From positions 1 through 7,252 of the forward strand of contig CANJDA010000112.1 of the NCBI GenBank assembly GCA_947472705.1: a stretch of 7,252 nucleotides of DNA, written 5' to 3'. This document shows, piece after piece, positions 1 through 6,300 of the stretch. Positions within the stretch are counted from its first letter, which is position 1; the number at the start of each line of letters is the position of its first letter. The translations under genes and the position numbers were made by a program. The stretch is from Flavobacteriaceae bacterium (lineage in GTDB: Bacteria; Bacteroidota; Bacteroidia; Flavobacteriales; Flavobacteriaceae). A model generated the notes under the pieces. It saw nothing but the letters and a program-made list of their open reading frames with translations. It did not search any database and was not told where the DNA came from.

Positions 1-240
1 CCAAATATCTTCCCCTTGAAACACCCCAGATAATCGGTAAACAAGTACCATATCTGACGTATAGATTTGATGTGGGTAGGTTAACAATTGACTGTATCCG
101 TTTCCATTGGTGAAGTTTACATTATTATATTCAAACACTTCACTGAAAGTATCATTGTCAATAGGTGTTGGATCATTATCGGTACAACTTTGTAGTGTTA
201 TCATTCCGAAAAAAACTAAGGCTAAAGTAACTGTTTTCAT
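1..240 (-). CDS. Putative surface lipoprotein, N-terminal part (runs off the left edge)
   Basis: Reading minus from the ATG at 240-238, the frame stays open to the window edge and gives 80 residues. A hydrophobic signal (residues 4-15) leads to a lipobox LQSC with the acylated cysteine at residue 19. It is followed by a short acidic, Asn-rich stretch (TDNDPTPIDND), which resembles the lipoprotein export signal that sends Bacteroidetes lipoproteins to the cell surface. That last point is inference. The mature part contains FEYNNVNFT and SDMVLVYRLSG and looks like a small extracellular beta-rich domain. I cannot assign a function; I recall similar hypothetical lipoproteins from flavobacteria but could not check. 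The gene is divergent from the small gene at 331, with only 90 bases between the two starts. No clear promoter was recognised for it. The C-terminus is outside the window. Confidence 0.85.
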   Translation of the reverse strand, partial: MKTVTLALVFFGMITLQSCTDNDPTPIDNDTFSEVFEYNNVNFTNGNGYSQLLTYPHQIYTSDMVLVYRLSGVFQGEDIW

Positions 241-318
241 AATATTTTAATTTAATAGATTAACGATATAAAATTGTTGTCAATATTGATGCCAAAGTTT
301 ATATTTAACAAAAAAATG

Positions 319-326
319 TACTTTTG
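319..326 (+). promoter_or_regulatory. Bacteroidetes -7 promoter box (TACTTTTG)
   Basis: The bases TACTTTTG match the Bacteroidetes -7 consensus TAnnTTTG exactly. A -33 TTTG/TTG at the usual 17-23 base spacing was not found. The box ends only 4 bases before the ATG at 331, so transcription would begin at or next to that start codon. This supports 331 over the in-frame ATG at 316, which would place the promoter inside the gene. Confidence 0.5.
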
Positions 327-330
327 TGAC

Positions 331-471
331 ATGGGAAGAAACAATGAAAAAAATATTAAAGCGCACAATGATAAGCTACACAAAGCCCAAGATAAAGCTA
401 AAAGCAAAAAAAATGCCCGTGCTGAGCAACTAAAAGCTATCCTAAAAAAGTTTAATGAAAACAAAACATAA
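331..471 (+). CDS. Small, highly basic conserved-looking protein (46 aa)
   Basis: The frame from the ATG at 331 encodes 46 residues, beginning MGRNNEKN and ending KKFNENKT. It is extremely rich in Lys, Asn and Ala, has one Ile and two Leu near the end, and has no Cys, Trp or membrane segment. It is probably a single charged helix and could bind nucleic acid or ribosomes, but no family is recognised. In-frame ATGs also exist at 274 and 316. I prefer 331 because a TAnnTTTG promoter box lies at 319-326, which implies a leaderless mRNA. The stop codon runs straight into a strong terminator hairpin, so this looks like a real monocistronic gene rather than a chance frame. Function unknown. Confidence 0.65.
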   Translation: MGRNNEKNIKAHNDKLHKAQDKAKSKKNARAEQLKAILKKFNENKT

Positions 472-500
472 AAAAGCCTCCTTAAACGGGAGGCTTTTTT
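470..500. terminator. Bidirectional intrinsic terminator between convergent genes
   Basis: A perfect stem GCCTCC (476-481) / GGAGGC (489-494) encloses a 7-base loop. It is flanked by A6 (470-475) and T6 (495-500), which extend the stem and supply a U-tract on both strands. It lies just past the stop of the small plus-strand gene (471) and 20 bases past the stop of the minus-strand T9SS gene (521), so it can end transcription from both sides. Confidence 0.93.
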
Positions 501-520
501 ACTAAATAAATAAATTATTT

Positions 521-2089
521 TTATTCTTTGATTACTTTTTGTACATAGAATCCTTTTGCGGTTTCTAATGTTACTAAATAAATGCCTTTAGCAAGGTTAG
601 AAATATCGAGGGAGTTGGCTACTATCATTCCTAAAGCATTAGTAACCGTTACTTTTTTAATTTCAACAAAAGTATTTGATAATTCTAACTTCCCTTTGGT
701 TGGATTAGGATATAAATGGAAGCTTGTTGTGTTATCTAACTGAATGGTTCCTAAACCAGCATAAGAGTAACAATCGGAGGTGCTTACACAGCCATTTGTA
801 GTTAATTGTACCGCATAATTCCCATCAGTAGTTGGAGTGTATATTTGTGAAGTAGCTCCATCAATAGGGCTATTCCCATTATCACAGTCTAGCCATTGGT
901 AAGTTGTTCCTGTTAAGGTTCTATCGGCAATTAAAGAGGCATCGCCTACTGTTACACCAGTGGTAAAGGCATTTTGTGAATCGGTTATGTTTACTGGTAA
1001 TGTTAGGGTTGCAGTTTCATCTGGGTCACAAAATTGATTTGTAATGGTTAAGGTTACTTGTTGTAAACCAGGACATGTGAAATTATGTGTTGGGTTTTTA
1101 ACTGAACTATGGGCAGAGCCATCTCCAAAATCCCAATCGGACACATCAAAATTGGTACTTGCATTTATAAAAGAAACAGATGCCGTTTGTGTAGTTGGAT
1201 CATAGTCACTCGCTACAGGGAAATAAGTAAACAAAGCATTTGGTGGTAAACAACGTTGGATGTCGATGTAAGTTGTGTTGGTTGGCGTCCATAAACCGGC
1301 TACTTCTTGCCCAGATACTTCTAAGACTGGGATGCCATAGGCAGGATCAAACCATACATAAGATATAGTAGTTTGTGTTTGTGAAGTTGTTTGCCCTTGA
1401 ATAGTGGTATCAATGCTTTCGGTTAAAGTAGATTTTACTTTCAGTACGCTAGCAAAAGTACCGAAAGGCGTTATTAATGAACCCCACCCTTCGACTACAT
1501 TATCACGTTGACCAGTAGATGTATAACTTAAAGGCACTCCTAAACTATTTAAATCAAATGACAAAACCGTTGGATTGGAATAGGTATCGTTGTAATTCAT
1601 TGGAAATTGGTACAATATATCGGGTTGTGTATAGGACACTGTAAAAGGCAGCGTTAAACCCGTAACCGTGATATTGGCTCCAATCATTTTGTTGGCATAA
1701 TTGGCAGTGCTTAATTTGCTGTGCATGTAGGCATTGGTTAAACCATAGCCTTGAATTTGCAACCCATCAACTTGTTTTGTGGCCAAATTAAAATTGGCAT
1801 TGAACTGTGAATTACAAGTAAAAAGGTAATTATTAGAAAAACACCAAGAAGTTTTGTAGCCCGTATTATTGGGGTTTTCCCAAAGGATATTTTCTTGGGT
1901 ATTAGGCGCTAAAGTGCTGTAATCCCAAGAAGTGTCTGCTCCTGTGAGTGTGAAATCAAGGCCTGTTAAGTCTGTGGCATGACTTACCAAAAAGGTATCG
2001 TTTATAGCGGCAAAATCGGTGGAGTTGTATGTGATTTGTGCCCATCCTAAAGTGGTGAACCAAAGTAATGCAAAAGTAATTTTTTTCAT
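521..2089 (-). CDS. Secreted PKD-domain protein with T9SS type A sorting domain
   Basis: This is a complete 522-residue protein. A signal peptide (about 1-18, MKKITFALLWFTTLGWAQ) directs Sec export. Residues 19-280 form a beta-rich N-terminal region of unknown fold with repeated Thr/Ser/Asn-rich strands. A PKD-like domain lies at about 284-368 with the diagnostic DWDFGDGS at 318-325. Residues about 390-445 form a second Ig-like module (YQWLDCDNG ... DGNYAVQLTTNGC) common in Bacteroidetes secreted proteins. The last 66 residues are a T9SS type A sorting domain: YPNPTKGKLEL at 460-470 and KGIYLV at 501-506. By family knowledge, the T9SS translocon moves such proteins across the outer membrane and the sorting domain is removed, or exchanged for a surface anchor. 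No catalytic domain is recognised, so an adhesin or matrix role is only a guess. The gene ends at a strong shared terminator, and a dyad and a weak -7-like box lie upstream. Confidence 0.95.
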   Translation of the reverse strand: MKKITFALLWFTTLGWAQITYNSTDFAAINDTFLVSHATDLTGLDFTLTGADTSWDYSTLAPNTQENILWENPNNTGYKTSWCFSNNYLFTCNSQFNANFNLATKQVDGLQIQGYGLTNAYMHSKLSTANYANKMIGANITVTGLTLPFTVSYTQPDILYQFPMNYNDTYSNPTVLSFDLNSLGVPLSYTSTGQRDNVVEGWGSLITPFGTFASVLKVKSTLTESIDTTIQGQTTSQTQTTISYVWFDPAYGIPVLEVSGQEVAGLWTPTNTTYIDIQRCLPPNALFTYFPVASDYDPTTQTASVSFINASTNFDVSDWDFGDGSAHSSVKNPTHNFTCPGLQQVTLTITNQFCDPDETATLTLPVNITDSQNAFTTGVTVGDASLIADRTLTGTTYQWLDCDNGNSPIDGATSQIYTPTTDGNYAVQLTTNGCVSTSDCYSYAGLGTIQLDNTTSFHLYPNPTKGKLELSNTFVEIKKVTVTNALGMIVANSLDISNLAKGIYLVTLETAKGFYVQKVIKE

Positions 2090-2111
2090 AAGGATATTGT
2101 TTTAAGCGAGT

Positions 2112-2119
2112 TAAAAGTA
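2112..2119 (-). promoter_or_regulatory. Possible weak -7 box for the T9SS protein gene
   Basis: Read on the minus strand, the bases are TACTTTTA, one mismatch (last base) from the Bacteroidetes -7 consensus TAnnTTTG. It lies 22 bases upstream of the ATG at 2089. No TTTG-type -33 element is visible at the expected distance, so the site may depend on an activator binding the dyad at 2134-2150. Confidence 0.3.
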
Positions 2120-2133
2120 AGCAATAATTTTGA

Positions 2134-2150
2134 AACTCGGTTACCGATTT
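2134..2150. promoter_or_regulatory. Inverted repeat upstream of T9SS gene, candidate operator
   Basis: The core TCGGT-T-ACCGA (2137-2147) is a perfect 11-base dyad. AA/TT pairs extend it after one mismatch, to 2134-2150. It lies 45-61 bases upstream of the start at 2089, where the -33 promoter region would be if the weak -7 box at 2112-2119 is used. That position suits a transcription-factor site. A bound factor cannot be named. Confidence 0.35.
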
Positions 2151-2214
2151 GGATTTTTGAAAAGCTCTAGTTTTTGTTTTAGTAGGAATGGCTAGTGGCA
2201 AGGCTCTTTTTTGA

Positions 2215-2242
2215 GGTTATTGCTGTATGGTATGGCAATGCC
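2215..2242. repeat. Hairpin of module copy 1 (imperfect)
   Basis: ATTGCTGTA (2219-2227) faces TATGGCAAT (2231-2239) across the loop TGG, flanked by GG/CC. Two positions that are Watson-Crick in copy 2 become G-U pairs if the plus strand is transcribed. On the minus strand they would be A/C mismatches. It is clearly homologous to the near-perfect hairpin at 2523-2552. Confidence 0.65.
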
Positions 2243-2256
2243 TCTACTACCTTACT

Positions 2257-2310
2257 GCACTTTATGGCACTTACACAGCACTTTGATGGCGCTTTGATAG
2301 CACTTTGAGG
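2257..2310. repeat. Degenerate 11-bp-periodic array, module copy 1
   Basis: The word GCA (once GCG) starts at 2257, 2267, 2278, 2289 and 2300, with spacings of 10, 11, 11 and 11 bases. The consensus unit is close to GCACTTTGATA. Another GCA sits 22 bases before the first, inside the hairpin (2235). The same series of spacings (22, 10, 11, 11, 11) occurs in module copy 2, so the two arrays share an ancestor. Confidence 0.7.
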
Positions 2311-2318
2311 TAATGGGA

Positions 2319-2356
2319 AAGAGACGGAGAGATGAGAGACGAAGAGATGAGAGATT
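2319..2356. repeat. Purine-rich GAGA tract, copy 1
   Basis: The plus strand is almost all purine and is built of imperfect GAGAGAC/GAGAGAT units with a period near 15. The 20 bases at 2329-2348 recur without change at 2642-2661. Such tracts can adopt triplex or other non-B DNA, but that is inference here. Confidence 0.8.
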
Positions 2357-2384
2357 TGGATTGGGGTTAAGGAAGTATGGATTA

Positions 2385-2407
2385 CAAATCCGTGCTAACG
2401 GGATTTG
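2385..2407. repeat. CAAATCC/GGATTTG hairpin
   Basis: CAAATCC (2385-2391) and GGATTTG (2401-2407) are exact reverse complements around the 9-base loop GTGCTAACG. A competing inner fold, CCGT/ACGG with a GCTA tetraloop (2390-2401), is also possible. The preceding GATTACAAA (2380-2388) matches 2700-2708 in module copy 2. Confidence 0.75.
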
Positions 2408-2429
2408 AGGGAAATGATAGATATTGGGA

Positions 2430-2458
2430 ATGAGCACGAGCGAGACGCTCGCGCTAGC
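2430..2458. repeat. REP-like GC-rich palindrome, copy 1
   Basis: A GC-rich 29-base core in an AT-rich spacer contains a perfect stem CGAGCG-AGA-CGCTCG (2437-2451), extended by AGC/GCT (2433-2435 with 2453-2455) after one mismatch, and ends in GCTAGC. It recurs 62 bases on at 2492-2520 with one substitution. The flanks also align (TTTGAGG and TATTGG before it, AGGG after), so the unit is a tandem dimer of about 62 bp. Confidence 0.85.
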
Positions 2459-2491
2459 TGAGGGTTTGAGGGGGATTTATGAGTATTGGAA

Positions 2492-2520
2492 ATGAGCACG
2501 AGCGAGACACTCGCGCTAGC
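2492..2520. repeat. REP-like GC-rich palindrome, copy 2
   Basis: This is identical to the core at 2430-2458 at 28 of 29 positions. The one change (G at 2447 versus A at 2509) lies in the stem. It would make a G-U pair if the minus strand is transcribed, or a C/A mismatch on the plus strand. The hairpin therefore survives as RNA only in the minus direction, which is also the direction of the flanking genes. Confidence 0.85.
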
Positions 2521-2522
2521 AG

Positions 2523-2552
2523 GGGTTATTGCTGTAAGGTACAGCAATACCC
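2523..2552. repeat. Strong hairpin of module copy 2
   Basis: ATTGCTGTA (2528-2536) and TACAGCAAT (2540-2548) are exact reverse complements around the loop AGG. GGGT/ACCC extends the stem to 13 pairs with a single bulged T at 2527. There is no adjacent T-tract, so it does not look like an intrinsic terminator. Confidence 0.85.
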
Positions 2553-2562
2553 ATACCCTAAT

Positions 2563-2622
2563 ACAGCACTTCACAGCAATATGACAGCAAGTATACAGCA
2601 AGTACACAGCAAGTACACAGCA
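2563..2622. repeat. Tandem 11-bp array of ACAGCAAGTAC-type units
   Basis: Exact ACAGCA words start at 2563, 2573, 2584, 2595, 2606 and 2617 (spacings 10, 11, 11, 11, 11). A seventh at 2541 is the right arm of the preceding hairpin. The units at 2595 and 2606 are identical (ACAGCAAGTAC), and the one at 2584 differs by one base. The period is about one helical turn. Every unit is complementary to TGCTGT in the left arm of the hairpin. Confidence 0.88.
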
Positions 2623-2641
2623 CTCTAGAGATCATTGAAAA

Positions 2642-2677
2642 GAGATGAGAGACGAAGAGATAATAGATGATAGATTT
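2642..2677. repeat. Purine-rich GAGA tract, copy 2
   Basis: The first 20 bases (2642-2661) are identical to 2329-2348. The tract then decays into TAATAGATGATAGAT-type sequence where copy 1 continues with GAGAGAT. It keeps its place between the array and the GATTACAAA dyad. Confidence 0.8.
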
Positions 2678-2692
2678 TGTTGGGAGCTAGGG

Positions 2693-2728
2693 AAAAACTG
2701 ATTACAAAACCACGCTATTTAGTTTTTT
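2693..2728. repeat. GATTACAAA dyad overlapping a stop codon
   Basis: The stretch from 2700 (GATTACAAA, CC, GCTA) matches 2380-2397. AAAAC (2706-2710) can pair with GTTTT (2722-2726). A wider dyad, AAAAACT (2693-2699) with AGTTTTT (2721-2727), is also possible. On the minus strand this is an AT-only stem followed by a short T run, so it could act as a weak terminator for the gene at 2727-3344, but it lacks a GC-rich stem. Confidence 0.45.
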
Positions 2729-3344
2729 ACCAATCTAAATTGTATGCCACAAGTATTTCAAATCTAAGTTTATCCATCATGGAGGATTTAGAATTTGATA
2801 TACCTTCGGTCATTACATTTTTTTGTCCCATTAAATAACTTATTTGGGTATCAACAGTCCATGTTTTTGAATCATCTAAAGAAATTAAAGTGCCAATTCC
2901 GGGACCAAGTATGTTGTATTTTATTTCACGATAATAGAAATCATGCGGATAATCTCTATCGTTTTCTAATGTCTTTTTGCCAAATTTATACGATAAGGAG
3001 ACATAGGGAGACATTGTATATTTGGATAGAAATTTAAAATCAAAGTAATACTTATACTCCAATATAAAGGATTGATTCTTATTGTGGCTGTAATTAATGG
3101 GGTCATTACTACCATCGGTAGTGTTTTCGGTATGTGGTGTAGCTAAATCATAGCTGTATTTTAGTCCAATAGAATGTTGTTTAGCAAATCCTTTTTCAAA
3201 GCCAAACACCCCGCCATAGCCTCCATCCAATAAATTAAAATAAGCAATACCTTTTACAGCAAAAGTATTATAGGTGTTTTGTTTACTAAATGGTTTTTGA
3301 CCAAAAGCAAGGGTTGTGAAAAGTATGAGGATGTAGTTTTTCAT
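2727..3344 (-). CDS. Small outer-membrane beta-barrel-like protein
   Basis: This is a complete 205-residue protein with a short signal peptide (MKNYILILFTTLAFG, probable cleavage before Gln16). The mature part alternates polar and aromatic residues in repeated strands, for example GGYGGVFGFEKGF (41-53), HSIGLKYSYDL (57-67), SFILEYKYYFDF (92-103) and SPYVSLSYKFG (112-122). It ends in LRFEILVAYNLDW, whose final aromatic residue is typical of outer-membrane beta-barrels. That points to an 8-stranded barrel in the outer membrane, by inference from pattern only; no named family is recognised. It starts 9 bases after the icmF stop codon with no promoter between, so it is probably co-transcribed with icmF. 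A metabolic link to IcmF is not evident. Confidence 0.85.
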   Translation of the reverse strand: MKNYILILFTTLAFGQKPFSKQNTYNTFAVKGIAYFNLLDGGYGGVFGFEKGFAKQHSIGLKYSYDLATPHTENTTDGSNDPINYSHNKNQSFILEYKYYFDFKFLSKYTMSPYVSLSYKFGKKTLENDRDYPHDFYYREIKYNILGPGIGTLISLDDSKTWTVDTQISYLMGQKNVMTEGISNSKSSMMDKLRFEILVAYNLDW

Positions 3345-3353
3345 TAAAAAAAA

Positions 3354-6300
3354 CTACATATTTCTTCTATACTGTCCTCCTACTTCAAAGAGGCCAGCCG
3401 TTATTTGCCCCAAGGAGCAATATTTGGTAGCATCCATCAGTATGGCGAAGATGTTTTCGTTGTTGATGGCAGCATTTTGTAATGCGGCTATTTGTTCTTC
3501 TTCTTTATCTTGATAAGCTTTGTGTAAGTTATGCAAGGTTTTGATTTGCTCTTGCTTTTCTTCTTCGGTGGCACGAATTACTTCGGCAGGTAAAACCGTT
3601 GGAGACCCTTTGGAACTTAAGAAGGTGTTTACGCCAATGATTGGGAACTCTCCCGTATGTTTCAAAGTTTCATAATACAAGCTTTCTTCTTGAATCTTGC
3701 TTCTTTGGTACATGGTTTCCATGGCGCCTAGTACTCCGCCACGCTCCGTAATGCGGTCGAACTCTTGTAATACTGCGTCTTCTACTAAGTCGGTTAGCTC
3801 TTCGATGATGAACGAGCCTTGGATTGGGTTTTCGTTTTTGGCTAAACCTAATTCTTTGTTGATGATTAACTGAATCGCCATAGCTCTACGTACTGATTCC
3901 TCTGTAGGCGTAGTAATGGCTTCGTCATAAGCATTGGTATGCAATGAATTACAGTTGTCATAAATAGCATACAACGCTTGTAATGTTGTACGAATATCGT
4001 TGAAATCGATTTCTTGCGCGTGAAGAGAGCGTCCCGAAGTTTGGATGTGGTATTTTAACATCTGCGCTCTTTCGTTGGCTCCGTATTTGTTTTTCAAGGC
4101 TTTTGCCCAAATCTTACGCGCTACACGACCAATCACGGCATACTCAGGGTCGATACCGTTTGAGAAGAAAAATGACAGGTTTGGTCCGAAATCGTTAATA
4201 TCCATACCACGGCTTAAGTAGTATTCTACATAAGTAAAACCGTTCGCCAAGGTAAACGCCAATTGTGTTATTGGGTTCGCCCCTGCTTCGGCAATATGAT
4301 AGCCCGAGATGGACACCGAATAGAAGTTACGGACGTTCTTTTGGATAAAATACTCCTGAACGTCTCCCATCAAACGGAGTGCAAACTCGGTTGAGAAAAT
4401 ACAGGTGTTTTGAGCTTGGTCTTCTTTTAAGATATCGGCTTGCACAGTACCTCTCACTTGCGTTAAGGTATTGACTTTAATGTCTTGATAGACCTCCATT
4501 GGCAACACTTGGTCACCTGTAACGCCTAATAGCATTAATCCTAAACCGTTATTACCATGAGGTAATTCGCCATTGTATTTTGGACGAGGAAGGTTTTTCT
4601 TTTTAAAGATTTCGTTTATTTTTTCCTCTACTTCAACTTGGAGGTTGTTTTCGATGATGTATTTTTCACAGTTTTGGTCTATAGCCGCATTCATAAAGAA
4701 CCCTAACAACATAGGTGCTGGACCATTAATGGTCATGGAAACCGAAGTCAAGGGATGAGTTAAATCAAAACCGGAATATAGTTTTTTGGCATCATCCAAA
4801 CAACAGATTGATACTCCGGCGTTTCCGATTTTACCGTAAATATCCGGACGTAAATCGGGGTCGTTACCATAGAGCGTTACACTATCAAAAGCAGTTGAAA
4901 GTCTTTTTGCAGGCAAGCCAGCGCTTACATAATGAAAACGCTTGTTGGTACGTTCTGGTCCTCCTTCTCCGGCAAACATACGCGATGGGTCTTCCCCTTC
5001 ACGTTTGAATGGATATAATCCAGAAGCAAATGGGAATTCACCAGGTACATTTTCTTGTAAATTCCATTTTAGAATGTCGCCCCAAGCTTGGTATTTAGGC
5101 AAAGCTACTTTTGGAATTTGGCTGTGTGATAAGCTTTCGGTGTGTGTTTGGATTTTGATTTCCTTGTCGCGCACTTTAAAGCTGTACACCGGATTTTTAT
5201 ATTTGTTTAACTTGTCATTCCAAGTGAGAATTACTTCCCAATTGAACGGATCCAGGTTCATTTTTACTCGGTCAAACTCTTTAACCAATAAGTTTAGAAA
5301 ATCTTTGTTATCACTATTGTTGTTCAAGCTGTTAGCTACAATTCCGGCTCTATCAATTTGTGCAGGTTTTTTGCTAACGGATTCTATTGTTTTAAAGATG
5401 CCGTATAACTTTTGTGCTACCTCTACTTGAGTCAAAACCGTTTCATCATACTTGCGATTGTTCTCTGAAATTTCAGAAAGGTAACGAGTTCTATGAGGCG
5501 GAATTACGAATATCTTCTCGCTCATTTCGCGGGTGATTTCGAAAGTCGATTTTAAATCGGCTCCCGTTTTTTCCACTACTTTGTCCATTATCTTTTTATA
5601 GAGGGTATTCATGCCCGGGTCATTGAACTGAGAAGCAATGGTTCCGAATACTGGCATATCATCGGGATTGACATCCCACAAATTATGGTTGCGTTGGTAT
5701 TGTTTTTTTACATCGCGTAAAGCATCTAGAGCGCCACGCTTGTCGAATTTATTTAGGGCTACTAAATCGGCAAAATCTAACATGTCAATCTTTTCCAATT
5801 GGGTAGCGGCACCAAATTCAGGGGTCATTACGTATAAGGACACATCAGAATGTTCAATGATTTCGGTATCCGATTGTCCGATTCCCGAAGTTTCTAAAAT
5901 AATGATGTCATACTTAGCGGCTTTTAGCACTTGGATGGCTTCGTTTACGTATTTGGACAAGGCTAAATTGGATTGACGGGTTGCCAAAGAGCGCATGTAA
6001 ACTCTAGGATTGTTGATGGCGTTCATGCGGATTCTATCTCCTAATAATGCCCCACCTGTTTTGCGTTTGGAGGGGTCTACAGAAATTAATCCGATAGTTT
6101 TCTCAGGGAAATCGATTAGGAATCTTCTAACCAATTCATCTACTAAAGAAGATTTACCAGCACCCCCAGTACCTGTGATTCCTAGTACCGGAATGTGAGT
6201 CGTTTCGTTTTTCTTATGGATGGCATCAAGGGTTTCTTTGGCCACTTCAGGAAAGTTTTCAGCAGAAGAAATTACTCGGGCTATGGCTGTTGGATTCTTT

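Larger units (their letters stand above)
2215..2407. repeat. Composite repeat module, copy 1
   Basis: This is the left copy of a composite non-coding module whose parts recur in the same order at 2524-2728. The order is a TTGCTGTA hairpin (2215-2242), an array of GCAC-type words every 10-11 bases (2257-2310), a purine-rich tract (2319-2356) and a GATTACAAA hairpin (2380-2407). The first ~95 bases align with copy 2 without gaps at an offset of 309 bases. The later parts are shifted by 4 and 11 further bases. There are no credible reading frames: the frames present at 2252-2437 and 2395-2607 simply translate repeats. Function unknown. Confidence 0.75.
2523..2728. repeat. Composite repeat module, copy 2
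   Basis: This is the right copy of the composite module, with hairpin (2523-2552), 11-bp array (2563-2622), purine tract (2642-2677) and GATTACAAA dyad (2693-2728). Compared with copy 1 the array is one unit longer and more regular, and the hairpin is nearly perfect. The final dyad reaches into the stop codon (2727-2729) of the minus-strand gene that follows. No protein is encoded. Confidence 0.75.

Noticed and set aside
1956..2201. An 81-residue minus-strand frame overlapping the start of the T9SS gene.
   Set aside because: It lies in another frame over the signal-peptide region of a well-supported gene and resembles no protein.
2523..2552. Intrinsic terminator for the genes on either side.
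   Set aside because: The stem is strong but no T-tract follows on either strand.
2252..2607. Two minus-strand open frames (2252-2437 and 2395-2607) in the intergenic region.
   Set aside because: They are translations of the repeats (Leu/Ser/Ile-rich, overlapping each other), have no promoter and show no protein-like composition.
2563..2622. CRISPR-like array.
   Set aside because: The repeats are only 11 bases with no unique spacers of 25-40 bases, and no cas genes are near.
4942..5430. A 162-residue plus-strand frame, and other plus frames inside icmF.
   Set aside because: They are antisense to a fully conserved enzyme whose every domain motif is intact, so they are shadow frames.
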